Assembly: GCA_945897765.1 (NCBI GenBank)
Contig: CAMDGP010000155.1
Location: 1 to 5,624, forward strand
Direction of reading: 5' to 3'
Length of the DNA: 5,624 bases
From: Chitinophaga pinensis
GTDB taxonomy: Bacteria; Bacteroidota; Bacteroidia; Flavobacteriales_D; Crocinitomicaceae
Shown: positions 1-5,308 of the stretch, piece by piece
Layout: each line of letters begins with the position of its first letter
Numbering within the stretch: position 1 is the first letter of the stretch
Position numbers and translations under genes: made by a program
The notes under the pieces: generated by a model
The model's database searches: none
Told to the model about the DNA's origin: nothing
Seen by the model: the letters and a program-made list of their open reading frames with translations, nothing else

Positions 1-60
1 AAAAAAATAGGTGTATCCGCAATCGTACCAGTAAAATACTTTAATATTGAAAATCAATAA
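1..60 (+). CDS. C-terminal end of an unidentified protein (partial)
   Basis: Frame 1 is open from the left edge and ends at a TAA at 58-60, giving 19 residues that finish VPVKYFNIENQ. Frame 2 stops almost at once and frame 3 stops at 42-44 with a less protein-like composition, so frame 1 is the likeliest reading. The alternating hydrophobic pattern (GVSAIVPVKYF) suggests a final beta-strand, as in many envelope proteins, but that is only an inference. The fragment is too short to assign a family, and no terminator hairpin directly follows the stop. Confidence 0.5.
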   Translation, partial: KKIGVSAIVPVKYFNIENQ

Positions 61-132
61 TTTAATCGAAGAAAGAACTATTTAATGAATATTAGCTAAC
101 AATTATTGGCCTTGAATTTCTAGGTTTTAGCT

Positions 133-203
133 ACTGAACTGAAACTGTTAATTTTTAAAATTTCTGTTCAGTCAGCTGACGGATTAAAAAATTTCAGTTT
201 CAG
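133..203. repeat. Nested inverted-repeat element with alternative pairings
   Basis: Two inverted repeats share the same left end. ACTGAAC (133-139) pairs with GTTCAGT (166-172), and CTGAAACTG (139-147) pairs perfectly with CAGTTTCAG (195-203). Between them lies the perfect 10-bp palindrome GTCAGCTGAC (171-180). There is also a near direct repeat, AAAATTTCTGTTCAG (157-171) against AAAATTTCAGTTTCAG (188-203). The two stems use overlapping left arms, so a transcript could adopt either but not both fully. The block has no coding potential. It may be a small dispersed palindromic repeat, a MITE-like relic or a structured RNA; the sequence alone does not decide. Confidence 0.55.
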
Positions 204-260
204 AAAGGAGTTAAGATTGTTCGCTACGAGTTGTAAATACATATTTAACAATAACTTGCG

Positions 261-274
261 TCCGCCTCGGCGGA
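261..274. repeat. Short GC-rich palindrome TCCGCC-TC-GGCGGA
   Basis: Six-base arms TCCGCC (261-266) and GGCGGA (269-274) flank a two-base centre and stand out as a GC island in AT-rich DNA. The A-run that follows would give a T-run on the opposite strand, so it could act as a weak minus-strand terminator, but a two-base loop is too tight for a full stem. It is more likely part of a dispersed intergenic repeat. Confidence 0.45.
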
Positions 275-306
275 AAAAATAAATTCAGAGTCTTGATTTT
301 TTGATT

Positions 307-362
307 CTTGACTTGTACTGAGCTTTTACAATGAGCCCGTCGAAGTGTATCGAAGTGTCAAG
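307..362. repeat. Intergenic repeat with CTTGAC/GTCAAG ends and a tandem 10-mer
   Basis: CTTGAC (307-312) and its complement GTCAAG (357-362) bracket a 56-bp block. Inside is a tandem near-duplicate, CGAAGTGTAT (341-350) followed by CGAAGTGTCA (351-360), and the string TGTACTGAGC at 315-324. Strings of this type (GTACTGAGC joined to GTCGAAGTG) recur between genes in many Bacteroidota genomes as far as I recall, so I infer a dispersed intergenic repeat. No coding potential is visible. Confidence 0.5.
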
Positions 363-531
363 GAAAAAGAATGGCAAAATGAAAATATTAACTCAATTTG
401 GGATTTTCATTAGGATTATAATTTTTCATATTGGCGGTAAGAAAGCGCACACTCAAATTAAATAAAACCTTTCTCTTAAAAGATTTAGAATATTAGTAAT
501 TAGACAATGAAATTTTTCACCTCCCTTCATC

Positions 532-545
532 CCTCCTCAAGGAGG
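532..545 (+). repeat. CCTCC-TCAA-GGAGG hairpin just before the glucanase start
   Basis: A perfect five-base stem with a TCAA loop ends 20 bp before the ATG at 566. The right arm GGAGG looks like a Shine-Dalgarno core, but it is further from the start than normal and would be paired with CCTCC in the mRNA. Bacteroidota rarely depend on Shine-Dalgarno pairing, so this is probably another repeat fragment rather than a ribosome binding site. A second CCTCC copy lies at 520-524. Confidence 0.45.
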
Positions 546-565
546 AAAAATAAAAACCACTACCT

Positions 566-1567
566 ATGAAAAAAATAAAACTACTTTCCTTTTTCACCTT
601 ATTGACATTCGCAAGTCAAGCACAATGGACAATGATTTGGAATGATGAATTTGATGGTACAACATTGGACAATACCAAGTGGACAAAAGATGTTGGTGGT
701 TGGGGATTTGGAAACAATGAAGCTCAATACTATAGTGATAGTCCGACAAATCTAAGTATTTCAAATGGTGAGTTGCTGATTACTGCACGTGAAGAACAAT
801 TCCAAACAAATGAATATACCTCTGCAAAAATTATCACAAAAGGTAAATTTCAAATGCACTATGGAAAAGTAGAAGCACGTTTAAAAGCTCCGATGGGAAA
901 AGGTTTATGGCCAGCATTTTGGATGTTAGGAACAAATATTGACCAAGTTAGTTGGCCGCGATGTGGTGAAATAGATGTGATGGAACACATTAATAATAAT
1001 CCTAAAATAAACGGAACAGCACATTGGGATAACGTTGGTCATAACTATATGGGAGGAGTTATTGATGCAAACGTTACTGAATTTCATAACTACGTGGTAA
1101 CATGGGATTCATTGGCAATAAAATGGTATATGGACGAAGCGCTATATTTTCAATTAAACATTGCTAATGGAATAAATGGAACAGAAGAATTTCAATTACC
1201 TTTTTATTTATTATTAAATCTTGCTGTTGGAGGAAATTGGCCAGGTTACCCAGATGCAACAACTGTTTTCCCTGCTGAAATGACCGTGGATTACGTGCGT
1301 GTTTACACTTATGACCCAAATGCAAGTGTTAACGAATTAACCAATAACTCACTTTTATTTTACCCGAATCCAGCTTCTGATAAGTTGATTTTCGATAACC
1401 CAAACTTCTACAACGTAAGTATCCTCTCTCTCGACGGAAAATTGATTTATGAAAAAGTACTAATCTCTAATTCAATTGACATTTCAAATATCGAAAATGG
1501 CATTTATTTAGTGCGAGCTATATGCCAAAATGGAGCTGTAATTGCCAAAAGATTTGTGAAAAATTAG
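566..1567 (+). CDS. Secreted GH16 endo-beta-1,3-glucanase (laminarinase-like) with T9SS sorting tail
   Basis: This 333-residue protein should hydrolyse beta-1,3 (or mixed 1,3-1,4) glucans outside the cell. Residues 1-20 are a signal peptide (MKKIK, a hydrophobic core, then a likely cut after ASQAQ). Residues about 21-250 form a family 16 jelly-roll catalytic domain. The signature GEIDVMEH places the nucleophile at E135, the assisting aspartate at D137 and the acid/base at E140. The extra residue (M139) is the beta-bulge form typical of laminarinases. Other family marks are WNDEFDG (25-31), the tract GLWPAFWML (113-121) and GGNWPG (222-227). Residues about 256-333 are a type A T9SS sorting domain (FYPNPASDKL, then NGIYLV near the end), so export by T9SS and surface anchoring or release are inferred. 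There is no carbohydrate-binding module and no SusC/SusD pair nearby, so it is not in a visible utilisation locus. The start is supported by the signal peptide. Exact substrate is inferred; other GH16 specificities remain possible. Confidence 0.93.
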   Translation: MKKIKLLSFFTLLTFASQAQWTMIWNDEFDGTTLDNTKWTKDVGGWGFGNNEAQYYSDSPTNLSISNGELLITAREEQFQTNEYTSAKIITKGKFQMHYGKVEARLKAPMGKGLWPAFWMLGTNIDQVSWPRCGEIDVMEHINNNPKINGTAHWDNVGHNYMGGVIDANVTEFHNYVVTWDSLAIKWYMDEALYFQLNIANGINGTEEFQLPFYLLLNLAVGGNWPGYPDATTVFPAEMTVDYVRVYTYDPNASVNELTNNSLLFYPNPASDKLIFDNPNFYNVSILSLDGKLIYEKVLISNSIDISNIENGIYLVRAICQNGAVIAKRFVKN

Positions 1568-1595
1568 AATCTAATTTTAAAGTTATTTCCTAACC

Positions 1596-1627
1596 CGCAG
1601 AAGAAATTTTGCGTTTTTTTTGTTTTT
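1596..1627 (+). terminator. Intrinsic terminator of the glucanase gene
   Basis: CGCAGAA (1596-1602) pairs with TTTTGCG (1607-1613), seven pairs including one G-T wobble, around a GAAA tetraloop (1603-1606). Eight T residues follow (1614-1621), then a G and five more T. It starts 28 bases after the glucanase stop. On the other strand the stem is not followed by a T-run, so it is unlikely to end cutC transcription efficiently. Confidence 0.8.
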
Positions 1628-1638
1628 AAACTTTGACT

Positions 1639-2361
1639 TCAATTCTTAGTAATCGGTTGCTTTTTAATGCAATCTAAAATTCGTTCGACGCGCTTTTCTT
1701 CCACTTTCAAAATTGTTTCAGAAAACAAAGAATCTTCGTCTAAAATTGATTTTACAGTGCCAGAAAAATGAATTGATTTAGGACTAATTTCATTAATTAT
1801 TTTGGCAATATTTGCCGCATTTATACCGCCTCCAGGCATTATTTCAATTTGATTTTCAGCGAATTCAACCATTCTCTTTAAATTTTCAAATCCGATTTCA
1901 ACATTCGATGCAAATCCAGAAGTTAATATACGATTAAATCCAAGCTCTATCAATGCGTCAATTGATTTTTTCCAGTCGATACTTTCATCAAAAGCTCTAT
2001 GAAAAGTCAATTCCAATCCTTCTGAAATTGCTGTGATTTTTTCTAATGAAGAAATGTCTAACTCAAAATTTGCTTTTAAAACACCCACAACGATTCCTTT
2101 TGCACCCAATTTTTTTGCGATTTGAATATCATTTAATATCACTTCCAATTCTAAATCTGAATAGTTAAAACCTCCAGCTCTCGGACGAATAAGTACATGT
2201 GTTTCAATATCTTTAGAAATAGCATATTGAATTAAGCCTGCTGAAGGAGTTAAACCACCTTGCTCTAAATCTTGACATAATTCAATTCGGTCAATATTTA
2301 ATTTTCTTGCAATTTCAATCGCTTCAATCGAGGCTGCGCACAATTCAATTTTGATAGACAT
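1639..2361 (-). CDS. cutC: CutC family TIM-barrel protein
   Basis: The protein has 240 residues, close to the usual CutC length, and reads as one complete TIM barrel. Conserved blocks in order are IELCAAS (4-10), RIELC (25-29), GGLTPS (35-40), IRPRAGGF (58-65), FHRAFDE (120-126), ILTSG (145-149), PGGGI (176-180) and IHFSG (197-201). C8 and C29 sit at the positions of the two cysteines proposed to bind Cu(I) in human CutC, with the same 21-residue spacing. The frame is open further upstream to an ATG at 2418, but CutC proteins normally begin just before the first strand, so the ATG at 2361 is preferred; the extra 19 residues (with the run RTKKNK) look unlike a domain or signal. The name implies copper homeostasis, yet in E. 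coli the copper phenotype was later attributed to a small RNA from the same locus (MicL), so the true function is uncertain and may be enzymatic. The protein is cytoplasmic, converges on the glucanase gene and diverges from the E1 gene. Confidence 0.9.
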   Translation of the reverse strand: MSIKIELCAASIEAIEIARKLNIDRIELCQDLEQGGLTPSAGLIQYAISKDIETHVLIRPRAGGFNYSDLELEVILNDIQIAKKLGAKGIVVGVLKANFELDISSLEKITAISEGLELTFHRAFDESIDWKKSIDALIELGFNRILTSGFASNVEIGFENLKRMVEFAENQIEIMPGGGINAANIAKIINEISPKSIHFSGTVKSILDEDSLFSETILKVEEKRVERILDCIKKQPITKN

Positions 2362-2387
2362 AATCGACTTGTTTTTTTTTGTTCTTA

Positions 2388-2395
2388 CAAATATC
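2388..2395 (-). promoter_or_regulatory. Possible -7 element for cutC
   Basis: On the minus strand this reads GATATTTG, matching the Bacteroidota -7 consensus TAnnTTTG except at its first base. It lies 26 bases before the preferred cutC ATG at 2361, leaving a short leader that includes a run of nine A (2380-2372). No convincing -33 TTG is seen at the proper distance. If real, it would lie inside the longer reading frame starting at 2418 and so favours the shorter protein. Confidence 0.35.
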
Positions 2396-2439
2396 ATTAA
2401 TTCATTATTACTAGTCACTAAATAAGGAACGATTTTCCG

Positions 2440-2447
2440 TATATTTG
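2440..2447 (+). promoter_or_regulatory. Probable -7 element (TATATTTG) for the E1 gene
   Basis: TATATTTG is a perfect match to TAnnTTTG, the -7 box read by the Bacteroidota primary sigma factor. It ends 20 bases before the ATG at 2468, so transcription would start around 2454 with a leader of roughly 14 bases. There is no clear TTTG at the -33 position (about 2417-2421), so strength is uncertain. The divergent gap to cutC is only 106 bp. Confidence 0.55.
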
Positions 2448-2467
2448 TCTACCTTTTTAAAACAAAT

Positions 2468-4912
2468 ATGGCAAAAGCAACAGCAACGCAAACAACATCA
2501 AACATTGATTTTGAGTCATTTAAATCACAAGTTATAGCAGATTTTAAATTAGCTTGTGAATCTCGTGAAACCTCGCTTTTAGGAAGAAAAGAAGTGCTAA
2601 CAGGAAAAGCAAAATTTGGAATTTTTGGCGATGGAAAAGAATTGGCGCAAATTGCTCTTGCTAAACAGTTTCAAAATGGTGATTTTCGCTCGGGTTACTA
2701 CCGTGATCAAACAATAATGATGGCAATTGGCGAATTAACTATTCAACAATATTTTGCTGGTTTGTATGCCCATACTGATGTGATTTTAGAGCCTCAATCT
2801 GCTGGACGTCAAATGGGTGGACATTTTGCTACTAGAAATCTAGACGAAAAAGGCAATTGGAAAAATCTGATGGAACAAAAAAATAGTTCTTCTGATATTT
2901 CCCCAACCGCTGGTCAAATGCCACGTTTAGTTGGTTTGGCACAAGCTTCAAAAATGTACAGAAATAATCCTTCTTTAAGGGATTTACCTCAATTTAAAAT
3001 ATTCAGTAACGAAGGAAACGAAGTTGCTTTTGGAACTATTGGCGATGCTTCGACTTCAGAAGGACCTTTTTGGGAATCAATAAATGCTGCTGGCGTTTTA
3101 CAAGTGCCGATGGTAATGTCAGTTTGGGACGATGGTTATGGAATTTCTGTTCCTCGTGAATTTCAAACAACAACTGGAAGTATTTCTCAAGCTTTAGCAG
3201 GAATGCAACGCACAGAAGATCATAATGGATATGAGATTTTCGTTACCAAAGGTTGGGATTATGCGCATTTGTGTGAAACGTATGAAAAAGCAGTAAAATT
3301 AGCGCGTGAAGAACACGTTCCTGTTTTGGTGCATGTGAAAGAAGTAAATCAACCGCAAGGACATTCAACTTCAGGTTCACACGAACGTTATAAATCGGAA
3401 GAACGTTTACAATGGGAACACGATTTCGATTGTATTAATAAATTTAAAGAATGGATTTTAGCCTTCAATGCTGATGGATTAACACTAGCTTCTGCAGAAG
3501 AATTAGATAAAATTAGCGTTGATGCAAAAGCCACCGTTCGTCAATCTAAAAATAATGCTTGGAGTGCATTTATAAGTTCAATCAAACAAGATTTGAATCA
3601 GGCAGTTGCATTTATTAAAGCTGTTGCAGCAGAAAGTGAAAATGGTGTTTTTATTCAGAAAGAAGTTGAAGCACTTGAAAAAGCTTTTGAACCAATTCGT
3701 AAAGATATTTTGACAATTGCTCGCAAAGTTTTGAGAATGGTGCGTGAAGAATCAATTCCATCAAAAACGGCACTTTCTAATTGGATTAAAGGTTTTAATG
3801 GTGAAAATTTTGATCGTTACAGTTCTCATTTGCATTCTCAATCAGAACAGTCAGCACTTAAAGTTCAACCTGTGGCGCCTGTTTATGATAACGAGGTAAA
3901 AATGGAAGACGGACGAATTATCTTGAGAGAAAATTACCGTAAAATCCTTGAAAATTATCCTGAAGTTATCGTTTTTGGTGAAGATGCAGGAAAAATTGGT
4001 GGTGTAAATCAATCCTTAGAAGGTTTACAGGAGCAATTTGGCGAGATTCGTGTTTTTGATACAGGAATTCGCGAATGCACCATTATTGGTCAAGGTATTG
4101 GTATGGCAATGAGGGGTTTACGTCCGATTGCTGAAATTCAATATTTAGATTATTTGTTATATGCGATTCAAGTTATGTCGGATGATTTATCGACTTTACA
4201 ATATCGTACAAAAGGTGGACAAAAAGCTCCGTTAATTATTTCAACGAGAGGTCATCGTTTGGAAGGAATTTGGCACAGTGGTTCTCCGATGGGAATGATT
4301 GTAAATTCCGTTCGTGGAATGCACGTTTGTGTACCGAGAAATATGACTAAAGCTGCTGGATTCTACAATACGCTTTTAGCTTCTGACGAACCAGCATTGG
4401 TAATCGAACCTTTAAATGGGTATAGAACAAAAGAAAGAATGCCAATCAACGTTGGTGAATTCAAAGAAGCCTTAGGAGTTCCTGAAATAGTTAAAAAAGG
4501 AAATGACTTGACGATTGTTTCTTATGGTTCCACTTTCAACTTATGTGAACTTGCAGCAAAAACATTATTAGAATTAGGTATTGATGCTGAATTAATTGAC
4601 GTTCAAACATTGTTGCCATTTGATATTAATCATATAATTGCGGATTCTTTGAAGAAAACGAATCGTTTATTGATTGTAGATGAAGACGTTAGCAGTGGAG
4701 CAACTGCATTTATGTTGGATAAAATAATGGTGGAACAAAAAGGATATTATTTCTTGGATGCTGCGCCAGAAACGATGAGTGCTAAAGACCACCGCCCTGC
4801 GTACGGTTCGGATGGAGATTATTTCTCAAAACCGAGTATCGATGATATCGTTGAAAAAGCATATTCTATCATGAATGAATTTGATTCAGAGGAGTTTCCG
4901 AGTATTTATTAG
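2468..4912 (+). CDS. Fused E1alpha-E1beta subunit of a 2-oxoacid dehydrogenase complex (branched-chain type)
   Basis: This 814-residue cytoplasmic enzyme should decarboxylate a 2-oxoacid with thiamine diphosphate and pass the acyl group to the lipoyl domain of an E2 partner. Residues about 40-310 are E1alpha: YYRD (77-80), GRQMGGHF (113-120), the cofactor segment GDASTSEG (192-199) closing with WDDGYGIS (220-227), and the active-site loop GHSTS (298-302). Residues about 478-665 are the E1beta pyrimidine-binding domain: FGEDAGKIGGV (503-513), the probable catalytic glutamate E536 in GIREC, RGLRPIAEIQYLDY (549-562) and H603 in WHSGS. Residues about 668-800 are the C-terminal transketolase domain. 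Separate alpha and beta chains are usual in other bacteria; here both are one chain with a helical linker of over 100 residues (about 370-478). D222 replaces the usual asparagine of NNGY, a magnesium-ligand position. E2 and E3 genes are not in the window. Branched-chain substrate is favoured by family resemblance, but pyruvate or a broad range is possible. A four-cysteine protein follows 27 bp downstream. Confidence 0.9.
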   Translation: MAKATATQTTSNIDFESFKSQVIADFKLACESRETSLLGRKEVLTGKAKFGIFGDGKELAQIALAKQFQNGDFRSGYYRDQTIMMAIGELTIQQYFAGLYAHTDVILEPQSAGRQMGGHFATRNLDEKGNWKNLMEQKNSSSDISPTAGQMPRLVGLAQASKMYRNNPSLRDLPQFKIFSNEGNEVAFGTIGDASTSEGPFWESINAAGVLQVPMVMSVWDDGYGISVPREFQTTTGSISQALAGMQRTEDHNGYEIFVTKGWDYAHLCETYEKAVKLAREEHVPVLVHVKEVNQPQGHSTSGSHERYKSEERLQWEHDFDCINKFKEWILAFNADGLTLASAEELDKISVDAKATVRQSKNNAWSAFISSIKQDLNQAVAFIKAVAAESENGVFIQKEVEALEKAFEPIRKDILTIARKVLRMVREESIPSKTALSNWIKGFNGENFDRYSSHLHSQSEQSALKVQPVAPVYDNEVKMEDGRIILRENYRKILENYPEVIVFGEDAGKIGGVNQSLEGLQEQFGEIRVFDTGIRECTIIGQGIGMAMRGLRPIAEIQYLDYLLYAIQVMSDDLSTLQYRTKGGQKAPLIISTRGHRLEGIWHSGSPMGMIVNSVRGMHVCVPRNMTKAAGFYNTLLASDEPALVIEPLNGYRTKERMPINVGEFKEALGVPEIVKKGNDLTIVSYGSTFNLCELAAKTLLELGIDAELIDVQTLLPFDINHIIADSLKKTNRLLIVDEDVSSGATAFMLDKIMVEQKGYYFLDAAPETMSAKDHRPAYGSDGDYFSKPSIDDIVEKAYSIMNEFDSEEFPSIY

Positions 4913-4939
4913 AAGATTGGTTTTCGCTAAATCAACCTG

Positions 4940-5134
4940 ATGGAAAACGAATCAAACTATTTCGACGACGACGGAACGGCAATAAATCCAAATTTGTTCC
5001 CCAAACCTCAACTTTGTTTGAGTTGCAAGAAAAATGAGGATGAAAGCGAGGAAATTTTATGTAATCTGACACGGCTAGATCAACATTATGCATTATTCTT
5101 TAAATGTTATGCTTATGAAAAATTGGATACTTAG
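4940..5134 (+). CDS. Small four-cysteine protein, possible zinc-binding
   Basis: The 64-residue product begins 27 bp after the E1 stop with no terminator between, so it is probably cotranscribed. It has an acidic N-terminus (MENESNYFDDDG), then PKPQLCLSCKK, an acidic patch, ILCNLTRLDQ and FKCYAYE. Cysteines at 26, 29, 41 and 56 give C-x2-C-x11-C-x14-C, which could hold one zinc ion; that is an inference. It has no signal peptide or membrane segment, so it is likely cytoplasmic. Similar short proteins (CLxCKK, then LCxLxRxDQ, then FxCxAYE) occur in Bacteroidota as uncharacterised proteins, from memory. The function is unknown. The ATG at 4940 is the first in frame after the E1 stop. The regular cysteine layout and charged, non-random composition argue that it is a real gene. 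Confidence 0.72.
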   Translation: MENESNYFDDDGTAINPNLFPKPQLCLSCKKNEDESEEILCNLTRLDQHYALFFKCYAYEKLDT

Positions 5135-5226
5135 AAATTACTGTCGTATATTTTTTTCAATTTCTATTAAAGAGTTTTGATGCCTAAAGAGTTAAGTAAA
5201 ATTTCAAATTATCCGATTTCAAAATG

Positions 5227-5251
5227 AAAAAGAATAAACTTCTTTTTTTTT
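5227..5251 (+). terminator. Weak terminator-like AT hairpin
   Basis: AAAAAGAA (5227-5234) pairs with TTCTTTTT (5240-5247) around a five-base loop, followed by four more T to 5251. The stem has a single G-C pair, so it would be unstable. It is the only terminator-like structure between the four-cysteine gene and the gene at 5309, about 92 bases after the former's stop. The surrounding 5135-5308 gap also holds two short direct repeats, TAAAGAGTT (5168-5176 and 5185-5193) and ATTTCAAA (5201-5208 and 5216-5223). Confidence 0.3.
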
Positions 5252-5283
5252 GCACGGCGACATTTTCCAATCCTTTTAAACCT

Positions 5284-5291
5284 TAACTTTG
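5284..5291 (+). promoter_or_regulatory. -7 promoter element (TAACTTTG) for the right-end gene
   Basis: TAACTTTG matches the Bacteroidota TAnnTTTG box exactly and ends 17 bases before the ATG at 5309, a geometry like that of the E1 gene (20 bases). The T-rich stretch ATTTTCC at 5262-5268 is at about the -33 position but is not TTTG. The short leader (about 10 bases from the expected start site) leaves little room for a ribosome binding site, as is common in this phylum. Confidence 0.55.
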
Positions 5292-5308
5292 TACCACTTT
5301 TCAAATAG

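Larger units (their letters stand above)
61..565. other. Repeat-rich intergenic leader before the glucanase gene
   Basis: This 505-bp stretch has no convincing gene. The longest visible ATG reading frame is 28 codons (379-465), which I regard as spurious. The region instead contains several separate palindromic or repeated blocks, at 133-203, 261-274, 307-362 and 532-545, annotated individually. No TAnnTTTG promoter element with good spacing was found for the gene at 566. The closest is TCAATTTG at 393-400, which lacks the TA dinucleotide. The mosaic look fits accumulation of short dispersed repeats typical of intergenic DNA in Bacteroidota, but copy number cannot be seen from one window. Confidence 0.6.

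Noticed and set aside
379..465. A 28-codon ATG frame (MKILTQFGIF...) in the leader, with a hydrophobic stretch
   Set aside because: It is short, sits in repeat-rich DNA, has no promoter or recognisable motif, and hydrophobic runs are expected by chance in AT-rich sequence.
61..565. CRISPR array in the repeat-rich leader
   Set aside because: The repeats differ from one another and lack regular spacing and unique equal-length spacers.
1564..1574. Small palindrome TTAGAATCTAA overlapping the glucanase stop
   Set aside because: Five-base AT-rich arms with a one-base centre cannot form a useful hairpin; the real terminator is 22 bases further on.
2372..2380. Run of nine T (nine A on the cutC strand) as a possible terminator or slippage site
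   Set aside because: No stem precedes it on either strand, and it lies outside the preferred cutC coding region, so slippage would not alter the protein.
5224..5286. A 20-codon frame beginning MKKNKLLFFC, resembling a lipoprotein signal
   Set aside because: It stops after 20 codons, overlaps the AT hairpin at 5227-5251 and ends inside the promoter box of the next gene. It could be a relic of a lipoprotein gene, but nothing downstream in any frame supports that.
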